A stretch of 64,000 nucleotides of DNA from Pegea sp. RAD2-039 (GCA_034620365.1 JAQGEQ010000300.1:62001-126000), one strand, 5' to 3'; shown: positions 33,544 through 46,259, counted from the first letter of the stretch. The notes: a model not told the origin generated them from the sequence alone. Translations and numbers: made by a program.

Positions 33544-35678
33544 GACAAGAACGAGAAGGACAAGAACAAGAAGGACAAGAACGAGAAGGACTAGAACGAG
33601 AAGGACAAGAACAAGAAGGACAAGAACGAGAACGAGAAGGACAAGAACGAGAAGGACAAGAACGAGAAGGACAAGAACTAGAAAGACAGCAATGGGAAAT
33701 ACGAGATTTTCAAAGCAAAGTCCTACAGATGTCACAACTTCACCTAGAAAGACAAAAACAACAGGATATACAAGAACAGCAACTGCAAGAAAGGCTACTG
33801 CAACGACGTCTGTGTGATATACGAGCGTATCATCGACAACAGAATCTACAATTACAGCATCATCACCAACATAGACATGATCACCAAGAGAGACAAGAAC
33901 AACAGTACCAGGAAGAACAACAACATTTGTGGAATATAAAAGAGTATCAAAGACAATTGATACAATTGCAACAAAGTTACCAACAAAGTCAACAACGTTA
34001 TCGTGAAAGACAAGAACAACAAGAAATACAAAAAGAGCAGCAGATGGAGCGGCAGATGCAACGAAATCTGTGGGAAATACAAGAGTGTCGACTACATGTG
34101 CTACGATTGCAGCAACTGCAAGTACAGCAAGAAGGACAACAACAAGAAGGACAACAGCAAGAAGGACAACAGCAAGAAGGACAACAGCAAGAAGGACAAC
34201 AGCAAGAAGGACAACAACAAAGTAGTAGGCAGGAAGCTGGACAAAAACAGCGGCAGGAACTACAAGTCTATCAACAATATGTACTACAATTACTACAACA
34301 TCACCTACAAAAACAAGAACAACAAGAAAGAGAAGAACAACGAAAAAAACGAGAAAAACAAAAAATACAACAACGTCATCGTGAAAGACGAAAACGACGA
34401 GAAAAAAAAGAACAACAGAACCAGGAACAACAACTACAACAACTTCTTTTAAAAATACAACAGTATCAACGACAACAAGAATTGATATTTCAACAACGTC
34501 ACCGAGAAAGACAAGAAAACCAACAACAACTGGTAACATTTAGTTTCACTTCAAATTGAATTATTCTTAAGAAATAAACAGATTTTTTAATTGGATTATT
34601 TCTTTAAACTTTCTGAGTTTTAAAGAATAATTATTAGAAATGTTTACTGCTAATTTGATAATTGTAAAATAAATCCAACTGTTTGTCTTGAATACTTATA
34701 CATTTTTGTGTTTGCTTTTTATAGTTGTATCAGTATTGCTTTTTTTATAATAAAATATTATTATATTTTCAACTCTTTTAATTTTGCAGTTTAACTGATT
34801 AGAGTGATAATAGAATTTTAAATAAATACTGGAAAGTTATTTAAATTATTATTTTATTTATAATTTTCTGTTTACAAATTTTTTTAAGGCTTATTTTTAT
34901 TAAACTAATTAACAGTTAGTATTTATAAATTGTAAACCTAAAAATTTAATTTGAAATATTTAATTAAAATAAATTATCTGAATATTTTAATCGATGGTAT
35001 TTTATAAGTTTATAGAAACATGAATATTTTAATATATTTTCTTTTATTACCATTTATTACTTGCAATTATCGTTTCTAGCAACCTTCTATTGATTATTAT
35101 AAAATATAGTTCTTATATATTGATTAAATTAATTATTTATTCTTCTACAGAACTTTTATTCAAACTTACTAATGGATTGCGATCAATTAATAAGACTATT
35201 GAATGTTTATTACCAAAAGGAGTCGTCGCCTGTCTTTGACATTTTTTATGCTTCTGATTGTACGTGGCAAATAAACCCACCGAGCAATAATCCTTTTTTT
35301 CTTGAAAAAGAAGAAATAAAAGTTTACCTTGAAAGAAATTCAGACAAAAGAAGTCAACCGCAGTTTTCATTAATTGCTTACAGAGATAATGTTGACAAAG
35401 GAATAGCTGTAGACCTTGTTGGATTGCGAGAAACTGAGTTTGGATTGACAGCCTTCCATGATTATCTTTATATTGAGAAACACAAGAGTCAATTGAAAGT
35501 AGTAGGTATGAGAAGTATTTATACTAAACGTATTGCTGATTTAAAAGTAGATCATTTGAAAGAGCACGTTATGTTTGAAAATGAAGTTGAAGAAGAAACA
35601 ACTGTTGAAGATGATGAAGGTAATTTGTTGGTTGGAAATTTACCTGATGATTGTAAGAAAGAGAAACTTAAAGAATAA
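33544..35678 (+). CDS. Q4-S3 spliced gene: Gln-rich coiled region + NTF2-like + RRM start
   Basis: Exon A 33544-34532 follows acceptor TTTTAATTAAG; its frame is open throughout and the first ATG is 33729. Donor CAACTG|GTAACA at 34532/34533; exon B starts at 35151 after TTCTTCTACAG. Both exons are phase 0 at the join, and the seven codons before the S ATG read NFYSNLL, so the fusion is open: 268 + 175 = 443 aa from ATG 33729. The N-terminal part is Q/R/E-rich with a short QEGQQ array (about 34128-34220); the C-terminal part is NTF2-like with an acidic linker and LLVGNLP, ending at TAA 35676-35678. The order resembles stress-granule scaffold proteins of the G3BP type with a Q-rich extension; this is inference. 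Confidence 0.55.
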
Positions 35679-35925
35679 TTTTCTTATTATTACCTTTTGA
35701 AATTTGTTTTTAAAAAAGTCATCTTAAAAAGACTTTAACTTTTGATTCATAATGAATAAAACTAAGTTTATTTTGCGTGAAAAATTTTAGATTTTGTATT
35801 GTATATGCCGTATCTTTGATGACAAAGTGGGATTTTAATAAACAAATAAACAATTCTCATGCAATTGCTTATAATCAAATCTTGCTGCTAGTATTATTGA
35901 AATGAATTTTAAGCTTTTAATTAAG

Positions 35926-38900
35926 GACAGGAACGAGCAAGACAAGAACAAGAAGGACAAGAACGAGAACGAGAAGGACTAGAACGAGAAGGACAAGAAC
36001 AAGAAGGACAAGAACGAGAAGGACAAGAACAAGAAGGACAAGAACGAGAACGAGAAGGACTAGAACGAGAAGGACAAGAACAAGAAGGACAAGAACGAGA
36101 ACGAGAAGGACAAGAACGAGAAGGACAAGGACGAGAAGGACAAGAACGAGGAGGACAAGAACGAGAAGGACAAGAACGAGAACGAGAAGGACAAGAACGA
36201 GAAGGACAAGAACAAGAAGGGCAAGAACGAGAACGAGAAGGACTAGAACGAGAAGGACAAGAACAAGAAGGACAAGAACGAGAACGAGAAGGACAAGAAC
36301 GAGAAGGACAAGGACGAGAAGAACAAGAACGAGAAGGACAAGAACAAGAAGGACAAGAACGAGAACGAGAAGGACAAGAACGAGAACGAGAAGGACAAGA
36401 ACGAGAAGGACAAGAACGAGAAGGACAAGAACGAGAAGAACAAGAACGAGGAGGACAAGAACGAGAAGGACAAGAACGAGAAGGACAAGAACTTAAAAGA
36501 CAGCAATGGGAAATACGAGAATATCAAAGCAAAGTCCTACAGATGCCACAACTTCACCTAGAAAGACAAAAACAACAGGATATACAAGAACATCAACTGC
36601 AAGAAAGGCTACTGCAACGACGTCTGTGTGATATACGAGCGTATCATCGACAACAAAATCTACGATTACAGTATCATCACCAACATAGACAAGATCAACA
36701 AGAGAGACAAGAACAACAGTACCAGGAAGAACAACAACATTTGTGGAATATAAAAGAGTATCAAAGACAATTGATACAATTGCAACAAAGTTACCAACAA
36801 AGTCAACAACGTTATCGTGAAAGACAAGAACAACAAGAAATACAAAAAGAGCAGCAGATGGAGCGGCAGATGCAACGAAATCTGTGTGAAATACAAGATT
36901 GTAGACTACATGTGCTACGATTACTGCAACTGCAAGTACAACAAAAAGGACAACAGCAAGAAGGACAACAGCAAGAAGGACAACAACAAGAAGGACAAAA
37001 GCAAGAAGGACAACAGCAAGAAGGACAACAGCAAGAAGGACAACAACAAGAAGGACAAAAGCAAGAAGGACAACAGCAAGAAGGACAACAGCAAGAAGGA
37101 CAACAGCAAGAAGGACAACAGCAAGAAGGACAACAGCAAGAAGGACAACAGCAAGAAGGACAACAACAAGAAGGACAACAGCAAGAAGGACAAAGGCAAG
37201 GAGGACAACAGCAAAGTAGTAGGCAGGAAGCTGGACAAAAACAGCGGCAGGAACTACAAGGCTATCAACAATATGTACTACAATTACTACAACATCACCT
37301 ACAAAAACAAGAACAACAAGAAATACAAAAAGAGCAGCAGATGGAGCGGCAGATGCAACGAAATCTGTGTGAAATACAAGAGTGTCGACAACATGTGCTA
37401 CGATTGCAGCAACTGCAAGAACAACAAAAAGGACAACAGCAAGAAGGACAACAGCAAGAAGGACAACAACAAGATGGACAACAGCAAGAAGGACAACAGC
37501 AAGAAGGACAAAAGGAAGAAGGACAACAGCAAGAAGGACAACAGCAAGAAGGACAACAACAACAAGGACAACAGCAAGAAGGACAACAGCAAAAAGGACA
37601 ACAGCAAGAAGGACAACAACAAGAAGGACAACAGCAAGAAGGACAACAGCAAAGTAGTAGGCAGGAAGCTGGACAAAAACAGCGGCAGGAACTACAAGGC
37701 TATCAACAATATGTACTACAATTACTACAACATCACCTACAAAAACAAGAACAACAAGAAAGAGAAGAACAACGAAAAAAACGAGAAAAACAAAAAATAC
37801 AACAACGTCATCGTGAAAGACGAAAACGACGAGAAAAAAAAGAACAGCAGAACCAGGAACAACAACTACAACAACTTCTTTTAAAAATACAAGAGTATCA
37901 ACGACAACAAGAATTGATATTTCAACAACGTCACCGAGAAAGACAAGAAAACCAACAACAACAACTGGTAACATTTAGTTTCACTTCAAATTGAATAATT
38001 CTTAAAAAATAAACAGATTTTTTAATTGGATTATTTCTTTAAACTTTCTGAGTTTTAAAGAATAATTATTAGAAATGTTTACTGCTAATTTGATATTTGT
38101 AAAATAAATCCAACTGTTTGTCTTGAATACTTATACATTTTTGTGTTTGCTTTTTATAGTTGTATCAGTATTGTTTTTTTTATAATAAAATATTATTATA
38201 TTTTCAACTCTTTTAATTTTGCAGTTTAACTGATTAGAGTGATAATAGAATTTTAAATAAATACTGGAAAGTTATTTAAATTATTATTTTATTTATAATT
38301 TTCTGTTTACAAATTTTTTTAAGGCTTATTTTTATTAAACTAATTAACAGTTAGTATTTATAAATTGTAAAACTAAAAATTTAATTTGAAATATTTAATT
38401 AAAATAAATTATCTGAATATTTTAATCGATGGTATTTTATAAGTTTATAGAAACATGAATATTTTAATATATTTTCTTTTATTACCATTTATTACTTGCA
38501 ATTATCGTTTTTAGCAACCTTCTATTGATTATTATAAAATATAGTTCTTATATATTGATTAAATTAATTATTTATTCTTCTACAGAGCTTTTATTCAAAC
38601 TTACTAATGGATTGCGATCAATTAATAAGACTATTGAATGTTTATTACCAAAAGGAGTCGTCGCCTGTCTTTGACATTTTTTATGCTTCTGATTGTACGT
38701 GGCAAATAAACCCACCGAAAAATGCTTCTTTTTTTCTTGAAAAAGAAGAAATAAAAGTTTACCTTGAAAGAAATTCAGACAAAAGAAGTCAACCGCAGTT
38801 TTCATTAATTGCTTACAGAGATAATGTTGACAAATCAATAACTATAGACCTTGTTGGATTGCGAGAAACTGAGTTTGGATTGACAGCCTTCCATGATTAT

Positions 38901-39173
38901 CTTGAAATTGAGAAACACAAGAGTCAATTGAAAGTAGTAGGTATGAGAAGTGTTTATACTAAACGTATTGCTGATTTAAAAGTGGATCATTTGAAAGAGC
39001 ACATTTTGTTTGAAAATGAAGTTGAAGAAGAAACAACTGTTGAAGATGATGAAGGTAATTTGTTGGTTGGAAATTTACCTGATGATTGTAAGAAAGAGAA
39101 ACTTAAGGAACAATTTTCTTATTATTACCTTTTGAAATTTGTTTTTAATAAAGTCATCATAAAAAGACTTTAA
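35926..39173 (+). CDS. Q5-S4 spliced gene: E/R-rich + Gln-rich + NTF2-like + partial RRM
   Basis: Exon A 35926-37967 begins after TTAATTAAG and is open in one frame for 2 kb: a long EREGQ/EREREGQ array (35930-36490), two helical modules and two QEGQQ arrays. The first ATG in frame is 36543 (475 codons to the donor CAACTG|GTAACA at 37967/37968). Exon B 38586-39173 joins in phase 0 (SFYSNLL before the S ATG at 38607) and gives 195 aa, reaching KVIIKRL like S1 because the CAA codon is kept. Total about 670 aa from ATG 36543. S4 differs at DKSITIDLVGL and DYLEIEKH. This is the most complete Q-S gene in the window. The RRM is only its first strand and helix. Confidence 0.55.
35930..36490 (+). repeat. 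E/R-rich tandem array at the 5' end of Q5
   Basis: GGACAAGAACGAGAA units with 6-nt CGAGAA additions, arranged in a higher-order repeat that includes GGACTAGAACGAGAAGG. All length changes are multiples of three, so the EREGQ frame stays open. Confidence 0.9.
36945..37655 (+). repeat. 15-bp tandem arrays in Q5 (two blocks)
   Basis: Blocks at about 36945-37212 and 37425-37655 separated by the SSRQEAG and QMERQMQRN modules. The internal duplication is similar to the one in Q3 but without frameshifts. Confidence 0.95.
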
Positions 39174-39253
39174 CTTTTGATTCATCATGATAAAACTAAG
39201 TTTATTTTGCGTGAAAGACTTTAGATTTTGTAGTGTATATGCCGTATCTTTGA

Positions 39254-39335
39254 TGACAAAGTGGGATTTTAACCCATGCCCTCAAAATATGATAGATTAG
39301 CAGCCAATTATCTTAATTACTCGTCCATCTTGTTG
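39254..39335 (-). pseudogene. Degenerate tRNA-Ser(GCT) relic, copy 2
   Basis: Same 82-nt relic as 19219-19300 with a few more changes (GGCTGCTAATC). Present after S4 and S1 but replaced by unrelated sequence after S2 and S3. Confidence 0.65.
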
Positions 39336-40147
39336 CTAGCATCAACTTTTATTATTGAAATAAATTTTAAGCTTTTGTAAGTTTAATTCTCATTTAATTA
39401 CTGGAATTTTCAAATTTCTATTCAAATAAATGATTATCTAAGATTTATTTTATTTCAAATTATAAATAAAATCTCTCATTTAATAGCTGTAAGATGATTG
39501 TCAACTAAATGAGTTGAATTGTGTTAAACTACTAGTTACAATTTTCTTGTATTTCGTTTTGATGTTTCATATTTATATAAATTAAACTTGTAAATTAGAT
39601 ACAAGAGATAGATAAAGTTCGATTAATTGTAGCTTTATATCAAGAAAGCTTTTATTGTACCAAATCATTATTCGCTAGATACAAGATAAAAGTTAGATAA
39701 TTATTTTATTGACAGAAAAAGCCTTGACTTGCATATATACTTGAAAATCTAATTTCTTTTATTCTATTTGGAAAAGAAAATACAAATTAAATTTACATAT
39801 CCTAGTAAAAGTATAAGTTGAATAAGTTTGGCTTTCTATTAAATACAACGTTGTGATATTAATAAATATCTTTATTATGAAGATTATATTTAAAAAACTG
39901 CATCAGAGCTACCTAATATAAAAAGTAATTTGAAAACTGATTCTTCTTGACTCTATCACTAATAAATAGTAATTGTTGTCGGTTGTTTGTAGAAATAACA
40001 ACTGTTTGCGTCAGTCTGGAAAATAATACTTCTTAAAAAAGTTTATTAAACTTTTGTATATAAAAAATTCACTTGCCAGTCACTAACCAGGTAACTTAGA
40101 ACATTATCGAACATTTAATATATTAATTATTATTAAAGTTGCCAAAA
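39336..40147. other. AT-rich tail after S4
   Basis: Counterpart of 19301-20112. No gene seen. Confidence 0.6.
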
Positions 40148-40151
40148 TAAA

Positions 40152-40223
40152 CTCCCCGTCGGGGAATCGAACCCCGGTCTCCCGCGTGACAGGCGGGGAT
40201 ACTCACCACTATACTAACGAGGA
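40152..40223 (-). tRNA. tRNA-Asp(GTC), copy 5
   Basis: Consensus sequence, intact stems. Confidence 0.97.
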
Positions 40224-40232
40224 CACAGAACA

Positions 40233-40306
40233 TGGCCAGTACGGGGATTGAACCCGCGACATTCGCGTTATTAGCACGACGCTCTAACCAACTGAGCTAA
40301 CCGGCC
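40233..40306 (-). tRNA. tRNA-Ile(AAT), copy 5
   Basis: One T-loop change: TTCGATC to TTCAATC (purine 57 kept). The B box may be slightly weaker. Confidence 0.92.
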
Positions 40307-40648
40307 ACGAAAGATCATCTCAAATTTATTATTTATTCCAAATATTTTTACTTTTAATTGAAACTTATTCTTTCTAGGAAATTAAATCGAAAACTTGAAA
40401 TTATCTTCTTGAAGTTTCTGATTTTATTCAATTTAAAATATTTTTAAGTGACATAAATAAAGAATTATAAGTTTAATAATTACATATATTTTATATAAAG
40501 TAGATATCTTTATATTATTGAGACAATCTATTTTACTAAATAATATTTTTGAAGTTTATCTTATTCTGTTTCTTATTACTAAAATATTTCTAATTTATTT
40601 TTTAAATTTTATTGAAATCATCAAATCATTGTCGATAATTATAAACAT

Positions 40649-41172
40649 CGTTTCAGCTTCTTCAAATTAGATACTTTAGAATTTGACAGATTAAATACGA
40701 GTTAATTCTTATTTTCAAAATTATCCACAATTTAATTGACATTCAGTTTGATGACTTCTTTTCTATTAGTACTTCCCTCAAGTTATATCAACTCAGAAGA
40801 CACCCATTACACCTTAATAAGCATATATCACCTGGTACGTTAATCAGAGTAAATTTTTTTTCATATCGCATAATTAATACATGGAACCAGCTGCCATCAG
40901 ACATTGTCATGTTGGAATCACTCGCGTTGTTTAAGCAGAAGTTGAACCGTTTTAATATTGCGCATTTCTAAACAGTATTGTTTTCTTTTTTTAATATTAC
41001 CATAATTCTATGTAATTGTTCACTGTTATATGTTTTGGGGACTACTGAAATGTCATGTGTTACATCTTTTACTTTCTATATTTTTGACTATATAGATGTT
41101 ATTTGTGAGGATGTGTGTTAGCGAGAGGTGCTCTCTTCAGGTACCATCCTTCGCATTTATTGAAATAAATCA
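40649..41172 (+). mobile_element. LINE 3' end (T block 5)
   Basis: Closest to the copy at 27934: the same longer 3' UTR with GGACTACTGAAATGTC. The tail is short (AATAAATCAATAAT). Confidence 0.8.
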
Positions 41173-42825
41173 ATAATAGCAGAGTTAAGAATGTGGGCAC
41201 TTAAATGGCCAAAGATTCGTTTATAAAAAAATTATCTTTATTAAAGGCAACAGCTGATAGAGCTGATAGAGATTTTAGGATAAGAAGAAGACTTTTATCA
41301 AGCAGTGACTTTTGAGAATGGCCGGTAGAACGACTAACACTTTGGTGCTGGCCCATCGTTCAAATCTGAAATAGAAGCAGTAAATTCAATGAAACTTATA
41401 GATGAGAACCAAGTGGAACCGATAAATGCAGCCTTTAAGAGTAGAGACTAAAAAGAAGGCCGAAACAAAAAAGCATAATTTCTACTGCATCAGATATGAG
41501 ATCAAAAAAAAGATCCATATTTACTGGCTGCAATAAAGATAGCATTGTAGCCTTGAATCTAGCTTTTGAAGAAAGTAGGTAAAAACCTAATGCTTTCAGT
41601 CTGCAGAACAAGAAAAAAATCTTTGCTGACTCTAATCAGAAATTATAAAACAAATCCAGGCGTTCTAATCATGATGAAAAATAATTTAGAATTGTCGATT
41701 CAGTAAAAGATGATTATTGAAAAAGGATGCTGATTTACGAGCTGCAAAAAAGGGAAAAAAGCAAAGCTAAGATTTTGCTAAAACTAAAGCTGTGACAAAG
41801 AGGAATTTGGAAGCAACCACAAGCCACAACTTGATATAACATCCGGTTGAAGACAGTGCAACCGAAAAACTCACGGATTTTCATTTAGCTCTTTCTGCCG
41901 ATTCATCAGTGATCGGATCTGGTAATGACATAATAGTTTTTGGCAAACAAAGTTTTGGTTGGAAGTTCATTTCATCACTCACTTCATCAATCTGTTTTAA
42001 TTATAAGCTTCAGCTTAATACAATTATCTATGATTTCCATTTTCCGCTGAAATAATTTCTTATTTAAACTGTTGCACTGTTTTCACTCATTTGAAATTGG
42101 TTCATATCTAAAAATCGAATGACTTCATAGTTAGTTTGCAAAGGTGATTTGCTTCATGATTGTATCCTGTCCATATCACCATTACTCCGTAACACATAAA
42201 TGAAGCCTTAAAGACAATAGAGCTTGAACTACTTGAAAGACACAGCTTTGGAAGTTTAAAGCAAAAATTTGTTTCAGATAAACGGAACTGATTATGTTTT
42301 TTAACTTAAAAAAAAATATGTTTTGTTTTTGGATTGTAAAACAGCTTTTGCAGCTTATATATACGGCATAATAAAGAAATAATTAAGAGAATTAAACTAG
42401 TTGAAATATACATTAGAATATCAACGAAGAATAAAGTACAAAATTATTGATCGAGCTAGGAAAAATTGTTTTAAGTAACTCTATACAAACTTTATATATG
42501 AAATTAATTTAATTAAAAAAAATTGTCTGCAAACTGTAAAGCATTTTTATGTCTCAAGTTGTGACTAATAGTAAATACTATCCCTTTAAAACTTTGATAA
42601 ATACAACCCCTTCGGAAAAACAAGTTGTATAGGATTTTATTTATTCATTTGTTTATTTCCTACACCAAACGTTATAAGGGGTTTATGAAACAACCATTTA
42701 TTCTTAACACATGTTTTCAAAATAACTATAGTATAATAAAAATAAAAATATAGACAAAGATTGATATACTACTTGACAGTTCATCAGTCTCTATACAATA
42801 TAGAAGTGCATAATTACATTGCATT
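41173..42825. other. D block 3, internally deleted
   Basis: Carries the same deletion junction as D2 (CTTTAAGAGTAGAGAC at about 41432-41450), while from about 42600 onward it is almost identical to D4, which lacks the deletion. No gene seen. Confidence 0.6.
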
Positions 42826-43225
42826 TATTAAAATGAATAAATAAACTATATGGAGGGTGTCTGAAGAAAACACAATCCGCTAACACACATTAATACAACA
42901 TCACAAATAATAGTATTAAATTAGAAATATAGAAAGCAAAAGGTGTAACACATGGCATTTCGGTAGTCCTCAAAGCATATAACAATTGTGTGAAATGTTA
43001 ATAATATAAAAAAATGAAAAAATCGCAGTTTAGAAATGCAGTGTTGGCAATATTATAAAAGTTCAACTTCTTCTTGAACAACGCGAGCGACTCCGACATG
43101 ACAATGTCTGATGGCAACTGGTTTCAAGTACTAATTGTGCAGTATGAGAAAAAATTCAATCTGAATAATGTATCAGGTGATATGTAATGTGTGTCCTCTG
43201 AGCTGATATAACTTGAGGGAAGGAC
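42826..43225 (-). mobile_element. Inverted LINE 3' end (unit 3)
   Basis: As 14858-15268; the tail faces D3. The 3' UTR has CACAATCCGCTAAC, shared with the copy at 58190. Confidence 0.8.
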
Positions 43226-43360
43226 TAATGGAAAATTATTAAATAACGCTAAATAACGCTAAATAACGTTAAAACCTTGTAAAATCGTTATAACCGTGTG
43301 AGAACCTTAAAATCGTTAGAAAACGTTAAATAACATTAATTAACGTTAAATAACTTGATG
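43226..43360. repeat. TAACGTTA-type degenerate repeat (unit 3)
   Basis: AATAACGCTAAATAACGTT units, longer than at 15269-15360. Confidence 0.6.
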
Positions 43361-43993
43361 TTTTGGTGATACATAATTACAGAAAAATTACATAAAGCAT
43401 ACCTGGCTACTTTGTTTACTGAGATGTGTTTTTGATAGTTGAGTGGTTGTAGAACCTCTCATCTTTCTTTTAATTTTTTTCTTTATTTTTATCTTACAAA
43501 TTAGTCAGCAAAGAAAGTAGTTTCAGACATTGCTTCTTGGACAATTTTATAACAACTTGAAAACAGTTTATAAAATTTCTTTTTAAAACAATTGGACGGT
43601 GTATTAAATCAAGCGGTAAGCTTTTGGTTTAGAAAAATATCGTAACAGCAGAAAAATGGTAATATGCTTACTAAACATATGATTATTATCCACCCCTGCA
43701 TTACATTTCATATTAAAGTACAAAAGTAAACTTAGACTTATATATAAAAATCTGTTTGAGCAAAGGTTGAGTAATATAGAAAGTAATAACTCTATTTATG
43801 ATATTGCTTTTTTTGTGGAAAAAATCATTTAAGTTACTTTTCACAATATTTAGAAAATATTAATTTAAGCTACAGAGTATTTAATTCGACTAACGATTTT
43901 GAATACTTGTAAACTCACTTTGTTAGTTTTAAACTCCGTAGATCAAAACTTTTGTTTTTCTGAAAGTTAAGATGTTTTGATTTTGAGCATTTT

Positions 43994-44194
43994 ATGAGTT
44001 TTTTGCCTACTTTAGCCAAAAAAGGCCATGTATTTATGTTTCAGGGCAAAAATTTTAAAGATTTAGTTATTTCCTATGTAGATGATTCAACTGGATTCAG
44101 ATGGACTGATGCTGTAATTTACGGGCGTTGCAGGAGCTGCCAGAAGAAAATTGATCACTATTATTTAAGTTATCTTAAATTAAAAGCTTATTAG
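43994..44194 (+). CDS. Intact FLYWCH-like small protein or first exon (66 aa)
   Basis: ATG to TAG, encoding MSFLPTLAKKGHVFMFQGK and onward to FRWTDAVIYGRCRSCQKKID. The spacing of an FLPT start, a hydrophobic strand, an aromatic/Trp residue and a CxxC is reminiscent of FLYWCH-type zinc fingers, but the terminal His is only loosely placed (IDHYY). The frame is intact here and at 59350, broken at 299 and 15998. It lies about 480 nt upstream of the Q6 acceptor; no donor I tested joins it to Q in frame, so the relation to Q is unresolved. It may be a remnant of a mobile element. Confidence 0.35.
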   Translation: MSFLPTLAKKGHVFMFQGKNFKDLVISYVDDSTGFRWTDAVIYGRCRSCQKKIDHYYLSYLKLKAY

Positions 44195-44670
44195 TTTTAT
44201 CAATGTGATGTTAACTTTATAACTTTTTCTATTAAACTTTTTTTATTAACGAATGGTTTGATCAAGCTTACATTCGAAATATTTCATTTTTTAATATTAT
44301 TTTTTATAATATCTATTAAATGATTTAATATTTTTAAGGTTCACTGTTTGTACCTATGCCTTAGCAAAACTTATTTTAGAGATTCGATACTAAAGAAATT
44401 TTTCTTAACAGATTATTAAAGTTTTAAAGTATTTAAAATTTAAGAACTTTAAAATAACGTCAGTCAAATTTTGTACATCTATTTTTTACTGAGAGATAAT
44501 TAAGAAAAAGATTTAGATAAAGAAAGTGAATTATGTAAGAAAACAAAAACGTTATAAACAAAATCGTTAAACAGTTTTAAAATATTGATAATTACAATAA
44601 CTGTTAGTATTGTTACTTTTACTAAGAATTATAGTTTAATAAGTTAAAAATAAATCAATTTTTTTTCTAG
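44195..44670. other. AT-rich stretch upstream of Q6
   Basis: As 501-977; ends in TTTTTTTTCTAG. Confidence 0.5.
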
Positions 44671-45344
44671 GGATGGAAATGACTTCCCTCAAACTAGAAT
44701 AGAAGAAAAGAAGCAAGAAAGACGAGAACTAGAAAGACAAGAACGAGAAAGACAAGGAAGAGAAGGACAAGAACGAGAAGGACAAGGACGAGAAGAACAA
44801 GAACGAGAAGGACAAGAACGAGAAGAACAAGAACGAGAAGGACAAGGACGAGAAGGACAAGGACGAGAAGGACAAGAACTAGAAACACAAGAACTTGAAA
44901 GACAGCAATGGGAAATACGAGAGTTTCAAAGCAAAGTGCTACAGATGCCACAACTTCACCTAAAAAGACAAAGACAACAGGAAATACAAGAACAGCAACT
45001 GCAAGAAAGACTACTGCAACGACGTCTGTGGGATATACGAGCGTATCATCGACAACAGAATCTACAATTACAGCATCATCACCAACATAGACAAGATCAC
45101 CAAGAGAGACAAGAACAACAGTACCAGGAAGAACAACAACATTTGTGGAATATAAAAGAGTATCAAAGACAATTGATACAATTGCAACAAAGTTACCAAC
45201 AAAGTCAACAACGTTATCGTGAAAGACAAGAACAACAAGAAATACAAAAAGAGCAGCAGATGGAGCGGCAGATGCAACGAAATCTGTGGGAAATACAAGA
45301 TTGTAGACTACATGTGCTACGATTGCAGCAACTGCAAGTACAAC

Positions 45345-45550
45345 AAGAAGGACAACATCAAGAAGGACAACAGAAGGACAACAACAAGAAGGACAACAGC
45401 AAGAAGGACAACAGCAAGAAGGACAACAGCAAGAAGGACAACAGCAAGAAGGACAACAGCAGAAGGACAACAGCAAGAAGGACAACAGCAAGAAGGACAA
45501 CAGCAAGAAGGACAACAGCAAGAAGGACAACAGCAAGAAGGACAACAACA
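45345..45550 (+). repeat. 15-bp tandem array in Q6
   Basis: About 13 units with two out-of-frame deletions, as described for the exon. Confidence 0.9.
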
Positions 45551-45884
45551 AAGTAGTAGGCAGGAAGCTGGACAAAAACAGCGGCAGGAACTACAAGGCT
45601 ATCAACAATATGTACTACAATTACTACAACATCACCTACAAAAACAAGAACAACAAGAAAGAGAAGAACAACGAAAAAAACAAGAAGAACAAAAAATACA
45701 GCAACGTCATCGTGAAAGACGAAAACGACGAGAAAAAAAAGAACAGCAGAACCAGGAACAACAACTACAACAACTTCTTTTAAAAATACAAGAGTATCAA
45801 CGACAACAAGAATTGATATTTCAACAACGTCACCGAGAAAGACAAGAAAAACAAGAAAACCACCAACAACAACAACCAGAAAGG

Positions 45885-46095
45885 CAACCAGAACAACAAC
45901 AACAACAACCAGAACAGCAACCAGAACAACAGCAACAACAACCAGAACAGCAACCAGAACCACAACAACAACAACCAGAACACCAACCAGAACAACAACA
46001 ACAACAACCAGAAAGGCAACCAGAACAACAACAACAACAACAACCAAAACAACAACCAGAACAACAACCAGAACACCAACCAGAACAACAACTAC
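45885..46095 (+). repeat. PEQQQQQ array in Q6
   Basis: CAACCAGAACAACAACAA repeats with CACCAA and CCACAA variants. Confidence 0.9.
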
Positions 46096-46259
46096 AGCAA
46101 TTTCTTTTAAAAATAGAACAGTTTCAACGACAACAAGAATTGATATTTCAACAACGTGACCGAGAAAGACAAGAAAAACAAGAAAACCAACAACAACAAC
46201 CAGAACAGCAACCAGAACAACAACAACCAGAAGAGCAAGAAAGGCGAGAGCAACCATAA

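Larger units (their letters stand above)
44671..46259 (+). pseudogene. Gln-rich exon Q6, net frameshift in the array
   Basis: Acceptor at 44669-44670 and DGNDFPQTRIEEK start. Within the 15-bp array there is a 4-nt loss near 45371 (CAACAGAAGGACAAC) and a 1-nt loss near 45459 (CAACAGCAGAAGG), net -5, so the 5' frame ends near 45556 while the C-terminal SSRQEAG-PEQQ-QERREQP part (to TAA 46257-46259) is in another frame. The 3' end is the PEQQQQQ type, like Q1 and Q7. Insertion of DHQERQEQQ between helical modules is shared with Q4 and Q5. Confidence 0.55.
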
